DNA from: Petrolisthes cinctipes | Lineage: Eukaryota; Arthropoda; Malacostraca; Decapoda; Porcellanidae | Direction of reading: 5' to 3' | Length of the DNA stretch: 64,000 bases | NCBI GenBank assembly: GCA_033782935.1 | Contig: JAWQEG010000524.1 | Location: forward strand, 1 to 64,000 | Part shown: piece by piece, positions 47,901-59,789 of the stretch | Layout of the letters: the number at the start of each line of letters is the position of its first letter | Numbering within the stretch: the stretch's first letter is position 1 | Made by a program: the position numbers and the translations under genes | The notes under the pieces: model-generated | What the model was told of the DNA's origin: nothing | Database searches by the model: none | What the model saw: only the letters and a program-made list of their open reading frames with translations

Positions 47901-50900
47901 TCCCACTACCCATGCACCGTCTCGTAAGGTAACAATACTGACCCAAGAAACAACTCTGAGCACCAAACTCTCCAGTCAACAGTGTTCTTTATCTGGCTCT
48001 GAAATCATCTTAAATGACAATTAGAAGAGCCTGTAGCAGTCCTCCTGAATATGCAACTCTGCAGTGAATACACAATTCCATACCTAAAATAGTATAAGGC
48101 CTTTCGTCAATGATTTTCCTTGGGACAAATAACACTGTCTGGCTTCAGCTACAGTAAAACTATTAAAGTACTGTACTGTACAACACAAACAAATTGCCCA
48201 CTGTCTTACACAACTCTGCCATCATCTATAGTACTGTACACTGAAATAATCTATATCTTGACTTTTCTACAGACTGAAATAATTTTGGTTTAGCTAGAGT
48301 TAAAGGTTATTAGCTGACCCAACCTTCATCTCCCTTCTTTCTTCATTATTACAATAACCATTCCACAGTTCTACCATAATCATCATTTAAGCTGATCTCA
48401 AGCCAGACACAGAAGACAACTGCAGTCAGCCCTCAACCTTGCCATGTCACCGGCTGGCCACAATGCAAACACTGCGAGTGGACATCCGACCAAACATAGG
48501 GAACCGCTCGTCTCCCTGGGTGTGCAAATTGAGGTTCGCCAGGAAGTCCAGCTCACCGTTGCTAAATATGTCCACCTCTCCTGTAGGGGTGTGTGTTGGA
48601 GGATGGTATGAGGCATCGACTGTGTGCATTGATGGCTATCTGTACAGCCACAATCAAATAACCACCAACACTTTCCTTTCATCGTGCAAATAAATCAGTA
48701 TCATATCAAAATATAATCATACAGAACCATATGTCAACTCAACCCTCTCAATGATTACTATGAGGTGCTGCAAAGTCATAAATATGTTGTTCTTTATTAA
48801 CAAGACATTTACTACGATGGAAGGAGAGTGTCAGTGGATATTTGATTGTGGCTGTACATCATTAACAAGACTGATAATTTTTATTATGATGATGTAGTAA
48901 CATATATTTAATTGATGACTCTGGTGTATAACATTGATAAATGAAATTAATCTGAAAATTGTTGTGATGGATCCCAAAGAATACACATGGAGTCTGATGA
49001 GGACTACACTAACATTTCCATAGAACCTAAATGATAAGTTATTCAAAGCACAGCATCGTTATAGCAACAAGATATGACAAACTTCAAATCAAACTCTGAA
49101 AATAATCAATGCTATAATATAACAACTGGATTTCTTGCTAAAACTATATAGTACATATTTATTATAACATTTTTTCGTAGTAGAATATCTGAGATGAAAG
49201 AACACCACTACATCAAAGTTTACATCAGTGAAGAAAGCAGAGTAGCTGTATGAATATAATAGTTTGTAACAGACAAAGCTATTGCAGGTTCAGCAGCATG
49301 CACAGGCAACCTGAAATCTTGGTAAATAACACATGTATACAGTACTGTATCAGTACAGTATGTAAAAATGAATATTGAGATGTGAATGAAGCATATAAAG
49401 TACTGTATAGCATAACTGTATACTGTACCTTCTGAATGCACTGAATCCATGTAAGGAGATCAGTCCACTTAAGTACAGTGAATAATAATACAAGTTTGTG
49501 CAATGCTAGGTAGAAGTAGTATAGTAGGCTATGTGTAAAGTACAGTAACAAGCATTGACAATACTTTTACCTGCAGGCTAAACAAAATTCGCTCCACAAA
49601 AAAAACTTTAGGGTTAAGGGTACGTAATGGGCCTTATGGCCCTCTCTCCCTTAGGTGACACCACGTATAGTATAGCCTACCAGGCACGTGCTTGTGTGAA
49701 ATTGTCAAGAAAACTAAAACATGTAATAATTGTAAGTAAAGGTGGAATATCAAGTGTGCAGTAATGCTGTGTATGTGTTAAGTTGGTGTGGACAGCTTAC
49801 CAGAGATTGTCTGCCTAATGGTGGAGCGAGAACGTAGGACTGATGCTCCACTTAGCGAGTGAGCTGCAACCACATAAACATGTACTGGTATGTTTATTCC
49901 ACAAACATATATGTTAGACCTTGAGTTAATTTTGGGAGGAGTTTGACTGACACTAATATCTACATAACAGTATTTTTGTCCAGTAGTTTAGCTGATGATA
50001 CCTATTAATCGTCTGTCATTACTGCTTTTTGACCTACAAAATTGTCTTACTCTGGTCCCAAATTAAGATAGGCTACAACTACACTGAGAAGTTAATGGAA
50101 ACCATATGTTTTACCTACATTTTAATAGATGGTATAGTTATCACCTTGAAGTTGCTCACAAGCATTTTACGCAACATCCATTTAGCCATTCTGCAGCGCC
50201 TGAATCACTTTTAACTGTTGGGGAAGCTACAGTACTATACAGATTGTACTCATAATCCCCATATCTCCTTTTCCTACACTTTTTACCCCCTCCCAACCCT
50301 GTATCTCACCTGGGCCTTGGTCGCCCCTACAGATGATTTCCTTGAAGCCGCGCCTGAAGGTAGGTGACCTCAGGGCATAGATGATGGGATTACAGGCAGA
50401 GTTCATATACCCAAACATGTAGCTCTGTAAATAGACAACAAATATATCTTCATAAATGTGTTGTAGTAAATCAGGGAAATATAAAAAAAAATAGTGAATG
50501 AGTGTAGAGTAAATATACTGTACAGTACAAAGATGTATGGCCTATGCTACTTCAACACAGTTTACTGTACTTTTATGCATAACTGTCTACTTTCATTCTT
50601 TCACTATCATCATCTCCTTCACATGCACTTGCCAATATTACAAACCCTATCAATGCCAGTCTTCCGGTCCTGTAAGATATTAATCCTGAGAGTTTCTACT
50701 TCTGGATAACATCTCTAATCCGGGAGTCAAAACTCTTGTGATTCAAACTACTGTACATGGGAAGGGAAAATCAGCAATACCAAGTGGGTAATATCTGAGT
50801 GAAAGCATCAGTACACAACCATCATCACTAACGCCACGTCACTTACGATGGGGTTTAAGACGGGGTTGATGGACTTCTTAACAACGAGGGTGAGGGAGTA

Positions 50901-53900
50901 GATAATATATGGCATCCAGAAGAGGAAGAAAATCAGGAGGACAATGCAGAGAGTCTCGGTGATGCGCCGTTGTTGGTTGATTGAATTCCATCGGCTTGTG
51001 TCGGCAAAGTCCTGCATCCTGGGGAGACAAGGGGTTAGATAACTTTACATAAAGAATATTGACAGTACACATGTTTTATGTCCATGAATGAGGTATGAGT
51101 TACTGGCAATACAAACATATATGAAATTAAGAAATGGCATACTGTATACCATATATGCCTATGTGTATTGGTTTTTCCAACTACTGTATATACAAACACT
51201 GATCCCTTAGTACAGTACCTCTGATGAATAATAATAACCATAGCTCAACTGTTACTCCATTTTCACAACCACAATAATATTACAATAATCACCTCATATT
51301 CAACACCAGAGGGAGAATCACTTTGGCAATCTGGCCAAAGCAGTGGCACAGATCATCACCCAACCATCGACACTTACCACTCCAACCACATTCATCTCTA
51401 ACTGAGCATTCGACCACAGCCAAACACCACAACAATCACAACCCACCCGGCCATAACATTACCTGTTGAGGTGTGTGCGGACCTCCTTGAAGATGCGGTA
51501 GTAACAATATATCATGACGATGAAGGGAATGACTAGGTTGAATATGGTGTTGAGGCCCGAGTGGATTAGCTGACGGGAATTGGTGGGTACTGGAGGACCA
51601 CACTGTGATGCACCCTTTTTATACACTGCAAGGAAAGTTGGTGGTGGTTAAGACAACAGGATGAATGCCTCATTAGTGGAGGATTAATTGACTATATATG
51701 GAGTAAAAAGATCAGATTGAGAAACGTATTTTCAGTCAGTCAGTCAATTGATTTTCCAGGTAAATTATATAACCTAACTGCATAAATAAAAGGATGAATG
51801 CATGTATTCAACTGACCACCCACACTGCCTCACCTGTATTGGTCAGCTGGAGGTTGAGAGGCGCTAGGACAGGGGTGGGTGTGAGGTTAAAAAGGATGGT
51901 CCAACTCCAAGCCGCCAGCATCATCAGTACAATCTTACCAGGGGTCACTGTCCTCGAGAAGGGACGAGTGATGGAGATGAACTTGTGGATGCTGTGGGTG
52001 GATGAGAAAATGGGCTTAATTAATCCTCTGAAATGTACTGTAGTAGAGTGTAATTTACCGTAGATGAATGGAGAGAGTATATTTTGAGGATAATGTATTC
52101 AATGTATTATTTAATTTATTCGAACATACACATACCAGTGTAAATCGTGAAACTGTTCTCAGAACCTATATGACAAAGAAAAACTACTGCCATTTTGATT
52201 TTGAAGCTACTTGGAACCTTAATTATATACGTCTACCCTCACTAATAAGAGGTCCTCATGTTAGGGATATCATTGTGTCAGCTTGGGATCATCATCTTCT
52301 AGGTCATTAGCTCTAATCTGTTCAGTGCCATAATTATTTCACAATAGTGTATGGTACAATATAACGAGTTGACTAACGACAAAATTAAGATATGAAAGCC
52401 AAGCCCGTAACCTATCATACAGGGGTTTTATTTGGCCAAGACATGGAGCCATGGCCGAGGAATATCTACAATACTGGTTCATAAGGTTCACTCAATTGGC
52501 ACACTCTTAATTCATTCACCTGATGTAGGACTTTTAACCGTATAGGTCTATATAACTGTGGCGTCTGTGGCTCGCTACCCATCACCATAGCAACAACTAA
52601 CTGGCTAGGCATGCTCTCCCCTTTGGGCAAGCTGCTGGTAACTGTCTGAATACTCCTATGGCCACTGACACCCCTCCAACCAGCTGGTCGGGTATTTTAG
52701 GGGGAAGCTGAAATAATATACAAGGGTAACATTTTTGCCGCGGAAGTTTACGGTCCACTAGGCTACGCCAACATGTGCAGCTCTTAAATTATAGTGACTG
52801 GGCTCTACCTTCAAGCCGAGGGCCCTGGCTGGTGAGGGGTGGGTACAGAGCTAGGGAATCACTACTGTATATAAGCATTTGTTTCATGGTATTCGTTCTG
52901 GGCAATGGGCATCTCTCTCTATCGTACAAATGTGTTTCTTGGAATTTGCTCAGCATTGGGTATTTCTGTTCATGTCTTATATATCCTATCTACACGCTTT
53001 ATGTTTATGCCAGACTCATGTGAGCACAATCTACTTCACAGTGACAATAATGTTACTATTATACATACGACTAACGACCAATATATAATAGGCTAGAAGT
53101 TTTGAGTGACTGTAGAGCAGGGAAAGTTAAAACAGGTGGTTACAACACTTTTGGTGAAAACAATACGGCCGTATCATATTATGTATGTAAATCGGTAAGG
53201 TATGTATGCAATATAGGTTTAAGTTATTGTAGAGCAAGGGAAGCTACAAGACTGTTGGTGAAGATAGTGCGTACATTATATATGTATATGATTCACTACT
53301 GTATTATGTGTGAATGCATCCGGCCAGGGTTGCCCTGTAGAGGGAGTAGGGAAGAGGGATTGTATGAGAGTAGCAACTGTGAATGTGAATGGGATGAAGG
53401 ATGTGACTAAGAGGCGAGAGATTGTAGAATGTTTCAAGAAAGGAAGAGTGGATGTGATGGGAGTGACGGAGACACACGTGAAAGGATGTGGAGTGGTTGA
53501 GTGTAAGGAGGGAAGGGAGAGTGGACTGTGGGAGGGAATGGAGGGAGGAGTAGTATGGACGGGCATGAATGAAAAGAGTAAAGGAAGAGGGAAGGAAGGG
53601 TGTGCGCTGTTGGTGTCTCCGTGGGTGTGGAAGGGAGTGGATGGACATGGGTGGAATGGATCAAGAATAGTATGGATGACTGGAAAGATTGGGATGGTAA
53701 AGTATGCGTGGGTGTATGCTTATGCACCAGTGAATGAAAAGAGTAAGACGGGGAGAGAGAAGATGAGTGTGTTTTGGGAGGAGTTGAATACATGTCTGAG
53801 AGGAATTGATAATGGAAGGAGAGTAGTGATGATGGGAGACATGAATGGAAAGGTGGGAGGTGAGGAAGTGGGGAATATTGTGGGTAAATGGGGTGTAGAA

Positions 53901-56900
53901 GGAACAAATGAGAATGCTGAGTATCTAGTGGATGTCTGTGCTGAGAGGGGGTTGTTCTTGGCGAACACCTTCTTTCAGCACAAGATGATCCACAGGTATA
54001 CATGGAAGAGAAGGGATGAGAGAGGAGAGCAAAAGAGTTTGATTGATTATGTGGCAGTGGATGAAAGGTTGAGGAAGGATGTGTATGACGCAAAAGTGGT
54101 GAGAGGAATGGTCCATTGCTCCGACCATTTTGCGGTGTTGGTGAGGATGAAAGTTGGGGTTAAGTGGGAGTACGGTAGGAGGGATGAAGGGGTGAGGAAT
54201 AAGAGGGAGGTGGCTAGTGGGAAATTAGATGTAGAAGAGTATAGGGAGGAATATAAGAGGAGGGTGGGTGAGGTGCTGGGGGATGTAAGGATGGGGATAG
54301 GGGAGGGAGTGGGAGTGAATGCGGTATATGAAATGTTTAAGATGATAGTATTGAGGACAGCAGCAGAGGTAGTAGGATATAAGACACAGAAGAGGGGCAA
54401 GAAAGGGAGTGCTTGGTGGACAGAAGTGAAAGATGCCGTAGAGGAGAAGAGGAAGGCATATAGGAGAACATTACAGAGGAATGTGCCGGAAGAAGTGAGA
54501 GAGAGATGGAAAAGAGAATATAATGTGTGTAAGAGACAAGTGAAAAGGATGGTGAGTGAGAGTAAAAAGAGAGTGGATGAGGAGTTTGGTATGAAGCTGA
54601 GTGAAAAGTTTAAAGAGAACAAGAAATTATTCTGGAAGGAGGTGAAAAGAGAAAGAGGAGAAGGAAAGTCTGGTAGTGTGAGAATGAACAGAGAGGATGG
54701 AGTTACTCTGAGTAGAAGTGAGGAAGTGAAAGAAGTGTGGAAGAGGCATTTTGATCGGTTGATGAATGAGGGGACGGGAGGGGAGGAGGTGGTGACATGC
54801 ATGGGGATGGAGGCAGGTGGTAGACGACAGGATGTACAGGGAGAATTAGGAAGGGAAGAGGTTAGGAAAGCAATAGGAAAGTTGAAGATGGGAAAGGCAC
54901 CGGGGGTGGATGGGATAACTGCTGAAATGTTAAAGTGTGGGGGGGAGGTAGTGGTGGAGTGGATGTTGCTTATATGTACAGTCGCCAGCAATGCCGCGTG
55001 GTACAGGGGCTCACATGTTTAAGATATTTAAGTAATTTAATTCCTTAAGCAACAAAGTTCACCTCATGTGCTAGTGTATCGAGGATACTCCATCTCACAC
55101 AAGTGGAATATTTCGAGCTAAATAATCACAGTGGTGCTACATATCTGAAAATGTGTGAGCCCCTGTCCACGCGGCAGTGCTGGCGATGTACATTGGCTTG
55201 GAGGCAGGGAGAGGTGCCAGAGGATTGGAGGAGAGCCATAATTGTACCTCTGTATAAGGGGAAGGGGAGTAAGGATGAGTGTGGTAGCTATAGAGGAATA
55301 AGCCTTCTTAGTGTACCGGGGAAGGTTTACGGGAAGGTTCTTACTGAAAGACTGGTTGAAGTAACAGGGAATAAAGTTGGTGAGGAGCAGGGAGGGTTCA
55401 GAAAGGGTAGAGGATGTGTGGACCAAATATTTGCATTAAAATCAATAGTGGAGAAATATATTGGGAAGGGTAAGAAGTTGTATGCTGCCTTCATGGACTT
55501 GGAGAAGGCATACGATAGAGTTGATAGGAAAGCTATGTCAGAGGTGTTGAGAATTTATGGTGTTGGGGGGCCTTTGCTGAAAGGCATTGAGGCTTTTTAT
55601 GCAGATGCAAAAGCATGTGTACGGGTAGAAGGTGATCTAAGTGAGAGTTTTAATATTAGTGTAGGGCTGAGACAGGGGTGTGTTATGTCACCATGGTTGT
55701 TCAATATATATATGGATGGTTGTATGAGAGAGGTGAAAGCCAAAGTGAATGGTCTGGGGGTGAAGTTGAGACTGAATGAAGCAAACTGGTCCCTGGTGGC
55801 AAGTTTGTTTGCGGATGACACTGTGTTGATGGCTGAGAGTGAAAGGGAGTTACAGAGAGTGGTGGACGAATTTCAGTCTGTGTGTAAACGAAGGAAACTG
55901 AAGGTGAATGTGGGTAAAAGTAAAGTGATGGTATTTGAAAGAACAGAAACTGAAGTGATTGACTTTGCTACACCTTACAGAGTGGCTGTACCAACTGGGA
56001 CGAAGTGTGAGATAACTCTGAGGGGCGAGAGGATGGAGGAAGTGAAGGAGTTTAAGTACCTGGGTACAGTTTTGTGTAAACATGGAAGTATGGAAGGAGA
56101 AATTAGGGAGAGAGCAGTGAAGGGTAGACAGGTCATAGGATCACTGGGGAGAATTATGAAGGGTAGAAGTGTGAGTATGGAAGTGAAAAGGGGACTACGA
56201 AATAGTATATTCCTGCCAACACTGACATATGCGTCGGAGACATGGACATGGAGTAGGGCTCATCAGTCTAGAATAGGTGCTGTGGAAATGAGTTACTTGA
56301 GAGGAGCATGTGGACTTACTAGATGGGATGGAGAAAGTAATGAGAGTGTGTATGAGAGATGTGGTATGAGTGAGAAGGCAATTGGTATTGAGTGTGGAGT
56401 GGTTGAGAGAGTGAAACGTGATACATTGAGATGGTTTGGACATGTGGAGAGAATGCAAGGCGAGGAATTTGTAAAGAAGGTGTATGGAAGTGAAGTTGTG
56501 GGACCTGGTGTGAGAGGCAGACCTCCGGTTAGATGGCAGAACAGAGTGAAAGAGTATGTAAAGGAGAGAAACATGAGGGGTAGAGGAGGGCTTGACCAAG
56601 TAAGGAGGGAGTGTTGGAACAGGGAGAACTGGAGACACTTCTGCCGTGGCCACCCCCTTGGGGGGAGTTCCCGGAGGGAACGAGGCGTCGGAGCTATAGA
56701 TAGATAGATTTACTACTGTATTATGTGTGAATGCATCCGGCCAGCAACCAACCACCTTGACCCCTCATATAAATTAGTGATCGACATCCTCACTTATGAC
56801 ACACAAACACGTCACAACAACAAAACACGATCGGCAGGGTTAGGCTACAACTGTATCCTGATTATCACTGCCCACCACGATGGCAACATTTTTTAGATTA

Positions 56901-58298
56901 TTATGTATTACATACTTCCCCCCGATTCATCATTTGTTATGTTGTAGATCAGGGGCCGGATACTAAAAACACTTAGGATGCCCTGTCTCGTTACCATAGT
57001 CCTATCTCACCCTATGATTTGTCGGATATTGCCACCCTCATCGAATCTCAAAACCATGGATGTACATAAGTTATTATACCATGCTCAAAATATTTCAGAC
57101 GCCATCTTGTGACGTCACATATCCTAATTCTTGTCCCAACTGTACCATTCAGACGGATTATACTTACAATAGCCTAATAAACCTACGTGAGAAACGCCAA
57201 TGACCTTCACCTCGATCCATATGGACATCACAATACTACTGAAATTATGCACAGGTCCACTTTATACAACAACTAACACCATTATTATCAGCCATAACAT
57301 AGCCATCTTTATCAGAGATCATTGTCGCTACATACAGTCACGAAGGAGTTAATTATACACAGAAAGACAACTATTACAGTACAGCAATTTGCACACCGTG
57401 CTTGTGCAGTCGGAAACAAAAGTTTTGTTTGCTATCATCAGAGGGTTATAGCCTACAGTAGTTTAATTACTAGTCTGGCTGATGATAAACTGTGTTCATT
57501 TACATTTCATCAGTCAACTAAAGGGAGATTCTCTTGTTGGTGAACTGCAAGTGGGTTACCGACTCCTCCTAATTATACGAGAAAAGATACGACTTCAATG
57601 GTACAGTAGTACTAACAGGGGATCTGTTTCGTGGCATAGTTTGAAGGAATCAGATACCTTCCTGCAATTCACTAACAAGAGAATCTCCCTTTATAAGCAG
57701 GTTCTCGTGAGCAAAGTCGAGAATAAATTAATATGACTGGGAGCACTAACGCCCTGTAGACCCACACATCTTAATTCCGTGCTCCTATAGACTTACTTTT
57801 TAACCATTACAATAGACCATAGCCTATATGATATAAAGAAAATAAAAAGCAAAATGACACTTACCTAATCCACATGAGGGTTTGTACGGAGAGCATCAAG
57901 CCCAGACCAACGGTAAACCCATTGAAGTAGCAAAAGTTCTGGGAGAATATCCACTTCCCCTTGATGATGGTAATGAGGGCAAAGGGCATGTCCAGAACAG
58001 CCACCAAAATATCTGCCACTGCCAAGTTAGCCAGGAGTAAGTTGGTCCTGGTTCTCATTCCACGGTGCCTGGCAATTGTTAGTATTACCATTATATTCCC
58101 ACCCAATGCTAGGATCATTGATATAACGATGAGGGTGGACATGGTGACAACAGCCGTGGTGCCGTGGTACAGGTAGTTGTCGGTCACGTTCCTGTGCGTG
58201 GCGTTTGTGGATTCTTCCGGATTTAGCAGGGTGGTGGTGGTGGTGGATACAAGGTCGAGGCCCACCACGTCTCTTGCTAGATCAGTCATGTTATCCAT
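44910..58298 (-). CDS. Class A (rhodopsin-like) GPCR with long cytoplasmic tail, HKF instead of DRY
   Basis: Seven-helix plasma-membrane receptor; ligand unknown, TM7 amine-receptor-like. Minus-strand exons: 57865-58298 (ATG), 51834-51991, 51463-51625, 50847-51018, 50310-50424, 49801-49863, 46114-46206, 44910-45997 (TAA). Total 2286 nt = 761 residues; every phase closes. N-terminus 1-46 has three N-glycosylation sites (N3, N32, N37). Key residues: N68 (TM1, GGN), D96 (LAVAD, TM2), W116 and C123 before TM3, W173 (TM4), C206 (loop 2), IPFIVMIYCYY (TM5), FFLFWMPY (TM6, W286/P288) and NSACNPIIY (TM7, 317-325), then helix 8 FRRGFKEII. The DRY position reads H147-K148-F149 (ISIHKFISI). The tail from about 335 is over 400 residues, Ser/Asp-rich, with a basic PRRKLRYHMRREEIRRGLTYG patch. 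The first intron holds an RTE element. Exons 6-8 rest on splice signals and phase only. Confidence 0.85.
47180..48000. other. GPCR intron with open minus-strand frames
   Basis: Two minus-strand ORFs (47204-47578 and 47539-47979) run through this intron. They are Ser/Pro- or Phe/Cys-rich, have no recognisable domain and no consistent splice context, so I treat the region as intron. Confidence 0.45.
48447..48580 (-). CDS. Possible alternative last exon of the GPCR (short tail)
   Basis: A CCCCTACAG acceptor precedes 134 nt that are in phase with exon 6 (ending at 49801). It encodes GEVDIFSNGELDFLANLNL ... MSTRSVCIVASR, then TGA at 48447-48449. Use of this exon would give a receptor of about 412 residues instead of 761. 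It cannot be an internal exon, because no in-frame donor precedes the stop with a phase that fits exon 7. Evidence is splice signal plus phase; expression is unknown. Confidence 0.45.
51992..53294. other. GPCR intron 1, part left of the LINE
   Basis: AT-rich intronic sequence with no recognised gene or repeat apart from poor ORFs. Confidence 0.5.
53295..53327 (+). repeat. Target-site duplication, left copy (33 bp)
   Basis: 33 bp starting ACTACTGTATTATGTGTGAA and ending CATCCGGCCAG, identical to 56712-56744 on the other side of the LINE. Confidence 0.95.
53328..56711 (+). mobile_element. RTE-type LINE copy 2, intact except for a MITE insertion
   Basis: Autonomous-type non-LTR retrotransposon of 3384 bp, or about 3.17 kb without the insert, which is RTE-sized. 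The ORF begins at ATG 53364 (MRVATVNVNGM). Endonuclease motifs: VTETHVKG, YAYAPVNEK, MMGDMNGKVGG, QKSLIDYVAVDE, SDHFAVL (54120-54140). RT motifs: GKAPGVDGITAEM (54895), then after the insert YRGISLLSVPGKVY (55300), GGFRKGRGCVDQI, FMDLEKAYDRVDR (55490), LRQGCVMSPWLFNIYMDG (55665) and the catalytic FADDTVLM (55809). A C-terminal segment LRWFGHVERMQ, RPPVRWQNRV, CWNRENWRHFCR follows. There is no stop or shift in either half; only the MITE at 54981-55185 breaks the frame. The tail is AGCTATAGATAGATAG. It is flanked by a 33-bp perfect duplication and lies antisense in GPCR intron 1. Confidence 0.95.
54981..55185. mobile_element. 205-bp MITE inserted in LINE copy 2
   Basis: Inverted ends of about 45 bp: the left begins GTCGCCAGCAATGCCGCGTG; the right, reversed, begins CGCCAGCACTGCCGCGTGG. 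Both continue ACAGGGGCTCACA and end near AGATAT. A 7-bp duplication ATGTACA flanks it (54974-54980, 55186-55192). LINE copy 1 shows the empty site (ATGCACATTGGC, around 26396-26407). It is non-coding. Confidence 0.95.
56712..56744 (+). repeat. Target-site duplication, right copy (33 bp)
   Basis: Identical to 53295-53327; marks the right boundary of the LINE insertion. Confidence 0.95.
56745..57517. other. GPCR intron 1, part right of the LINE
   Basis: No exon or recognised repeat seen. Confidence 0.5.
57518..57695. repeat. Foldback element with CCTCCAAACTATG-type core
   Basis: Outer arms 57519-57552 (AAAGGGAGATTCTCTTGTTG...) and 57662-57694 (...AACAAGAGAATCTCCCTTT). The inner core is CGACTCCTCCTAATTATACG and its partner TTTCGTGGCATAGTTTGAAGG (57628-57648). 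The design is the same as the element at 8431-8608 but with unrelated outer arms. Confidence 0.65.
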
Positions 58299-59606
58299 TT
58301 TAAAGCTTAATTCGTACAGGCCTTGTACTTGGAATCACTAATTATTCTTTGTAGATCCGAAGGCATTCAGGAATTTGTTGCTATATTAATCTCAAGTCAG
58401 ATTCGAGTTATAAAAACACGTATCCTGACTCAACCTTGGTATTTTTAATATTAATATGATCTCCATAGTTCTGTTCACAATCACTGTTGTTGTGATCTAT
58501 CCAATTATCCTACCAGTCAACAACTTCATTTTGCGACTTACTGATTTCAACTGGCTTGTTTTCGGCCACTAATAACAACACTTAATTTCAGACATTCCCT
58601 ATAGTACATTGTTTTCACCTCCAGTTCTGGGTCGGTGCAGTCATTACACAGTACACGACACAAGGAATTGTATTATGTGAAATTTCAAGACATAACACTG
58701 CAACACTCAATTTTTCGTACTTCGTAGTGCTGTATAACCGTCAGACCACAATAGTTTCCTTGCGCATTTCCTTCACCTCTGCAATCATTACATAATACAC
58801 TACACAAGGGACTGAATGGGTAAACTTCCACGACATAACACTGCAACACTCAGTTTTTCCTTGTTGTACTGTATATCATCAAATCAGTGCTTCCTCTTCC
58901 GCAAGATTTGTTTCCTGTGACGTGATATTTTAGTGGTGCGAAGTTGTCTGTTCCTGAAATGTAAACAAACACAGCAAATTATACATTATGGCAAGTTGTT
59001 TTATGAGACGGAAACACTCTACACAGAAACAATTATTAGAGCACTGCACCTGGAAATTATAACTTTACTATATTAAAAAACACACACACCAATTAATTAA
59101 CACACACCCTAGGCAAGCAGACTTCAACCACCATAATATATTATATCATATTATATAGAACTTGTATCATGACCCCAAAAAACAAGGGCATCTCTTCGTA
59201 AAGCAAATCAATCTGTGATGTGTTTCAGATAATCGAATTATTATAATAAAAACAGGATGGAACTGAAACGTTATTGCATGACTCACAATGTCATGTACGT
59301 GCTCATGCTTGTTGTAATATAATTAATGCCTTTATCATAACGCAGTTTTATTAAATCAGATGGAATATATAATGTAGTTTGTTAGTTGCTACCCATGCCA
59401 TCGATTTCATTCATTAGCAGACTTAAATAATACACATTCTTCTTCACTAATAATTTTGGTCTGCAGGCAAGATGTACTGTTGCTGGTGTTTAAGTGTGTC
59501 ATTAGGTGAGTAATATTTCTGTGTAGATGGAAGGCGGTGGAAATAGTTGATAAGAGACCCTAGTAGATTGTGGCATCCTGTTCTCCCTTACAGACTTTTA
59601 GACACT

Positions 59607-59641
<35 letters not shown>

Positions 59642-59789
59642 AAGCTACATAGTTATCATATCTTCACTCATACCTCATCACCACACCATATCATAGTATC
59701 ACCATATACTTTCACTATACTCTCACCTTCACCATAAGTCACCTTGCCAACCACGTTTTCATTCTACTCCCATCAATAAGTCACCATAC
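58299..59789. other. Upstream region of the GPCR gene
   Basis: Two imperfect ~100-bp repeats (about 58615-58740 and 58740-58865) share ACATAACACTGCAACACTCA and TTTTTCxTxxTxGTxxTGTA words, so a local tandem duplication is likely. A (CT)n microsatellite is at 59611-59637. The GPCR 5' UTR and promoter should lie here; no specific signal was identified. Confidence 0.45.

Noticed and set aside
47204..47979. Minus-strand ORFs of 124 and 146 residues inside a GPCR intron
   Set aside because: Composition reflects AG-rich DNA; no domain and no phase-compatible splice sites with the neighbouring receptor exons.
52775..53023. Plus-strand ORF of 82 residues with hydrophobic stretch
   Set aside because: No family features; lies in the GPCR intron and is AT-driven.
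54047..54991. 314-residue minus-strand ORF
   Set aside because: Antisense shadow of LINE copy 2, low-complexity Ser/Pro/Phe.
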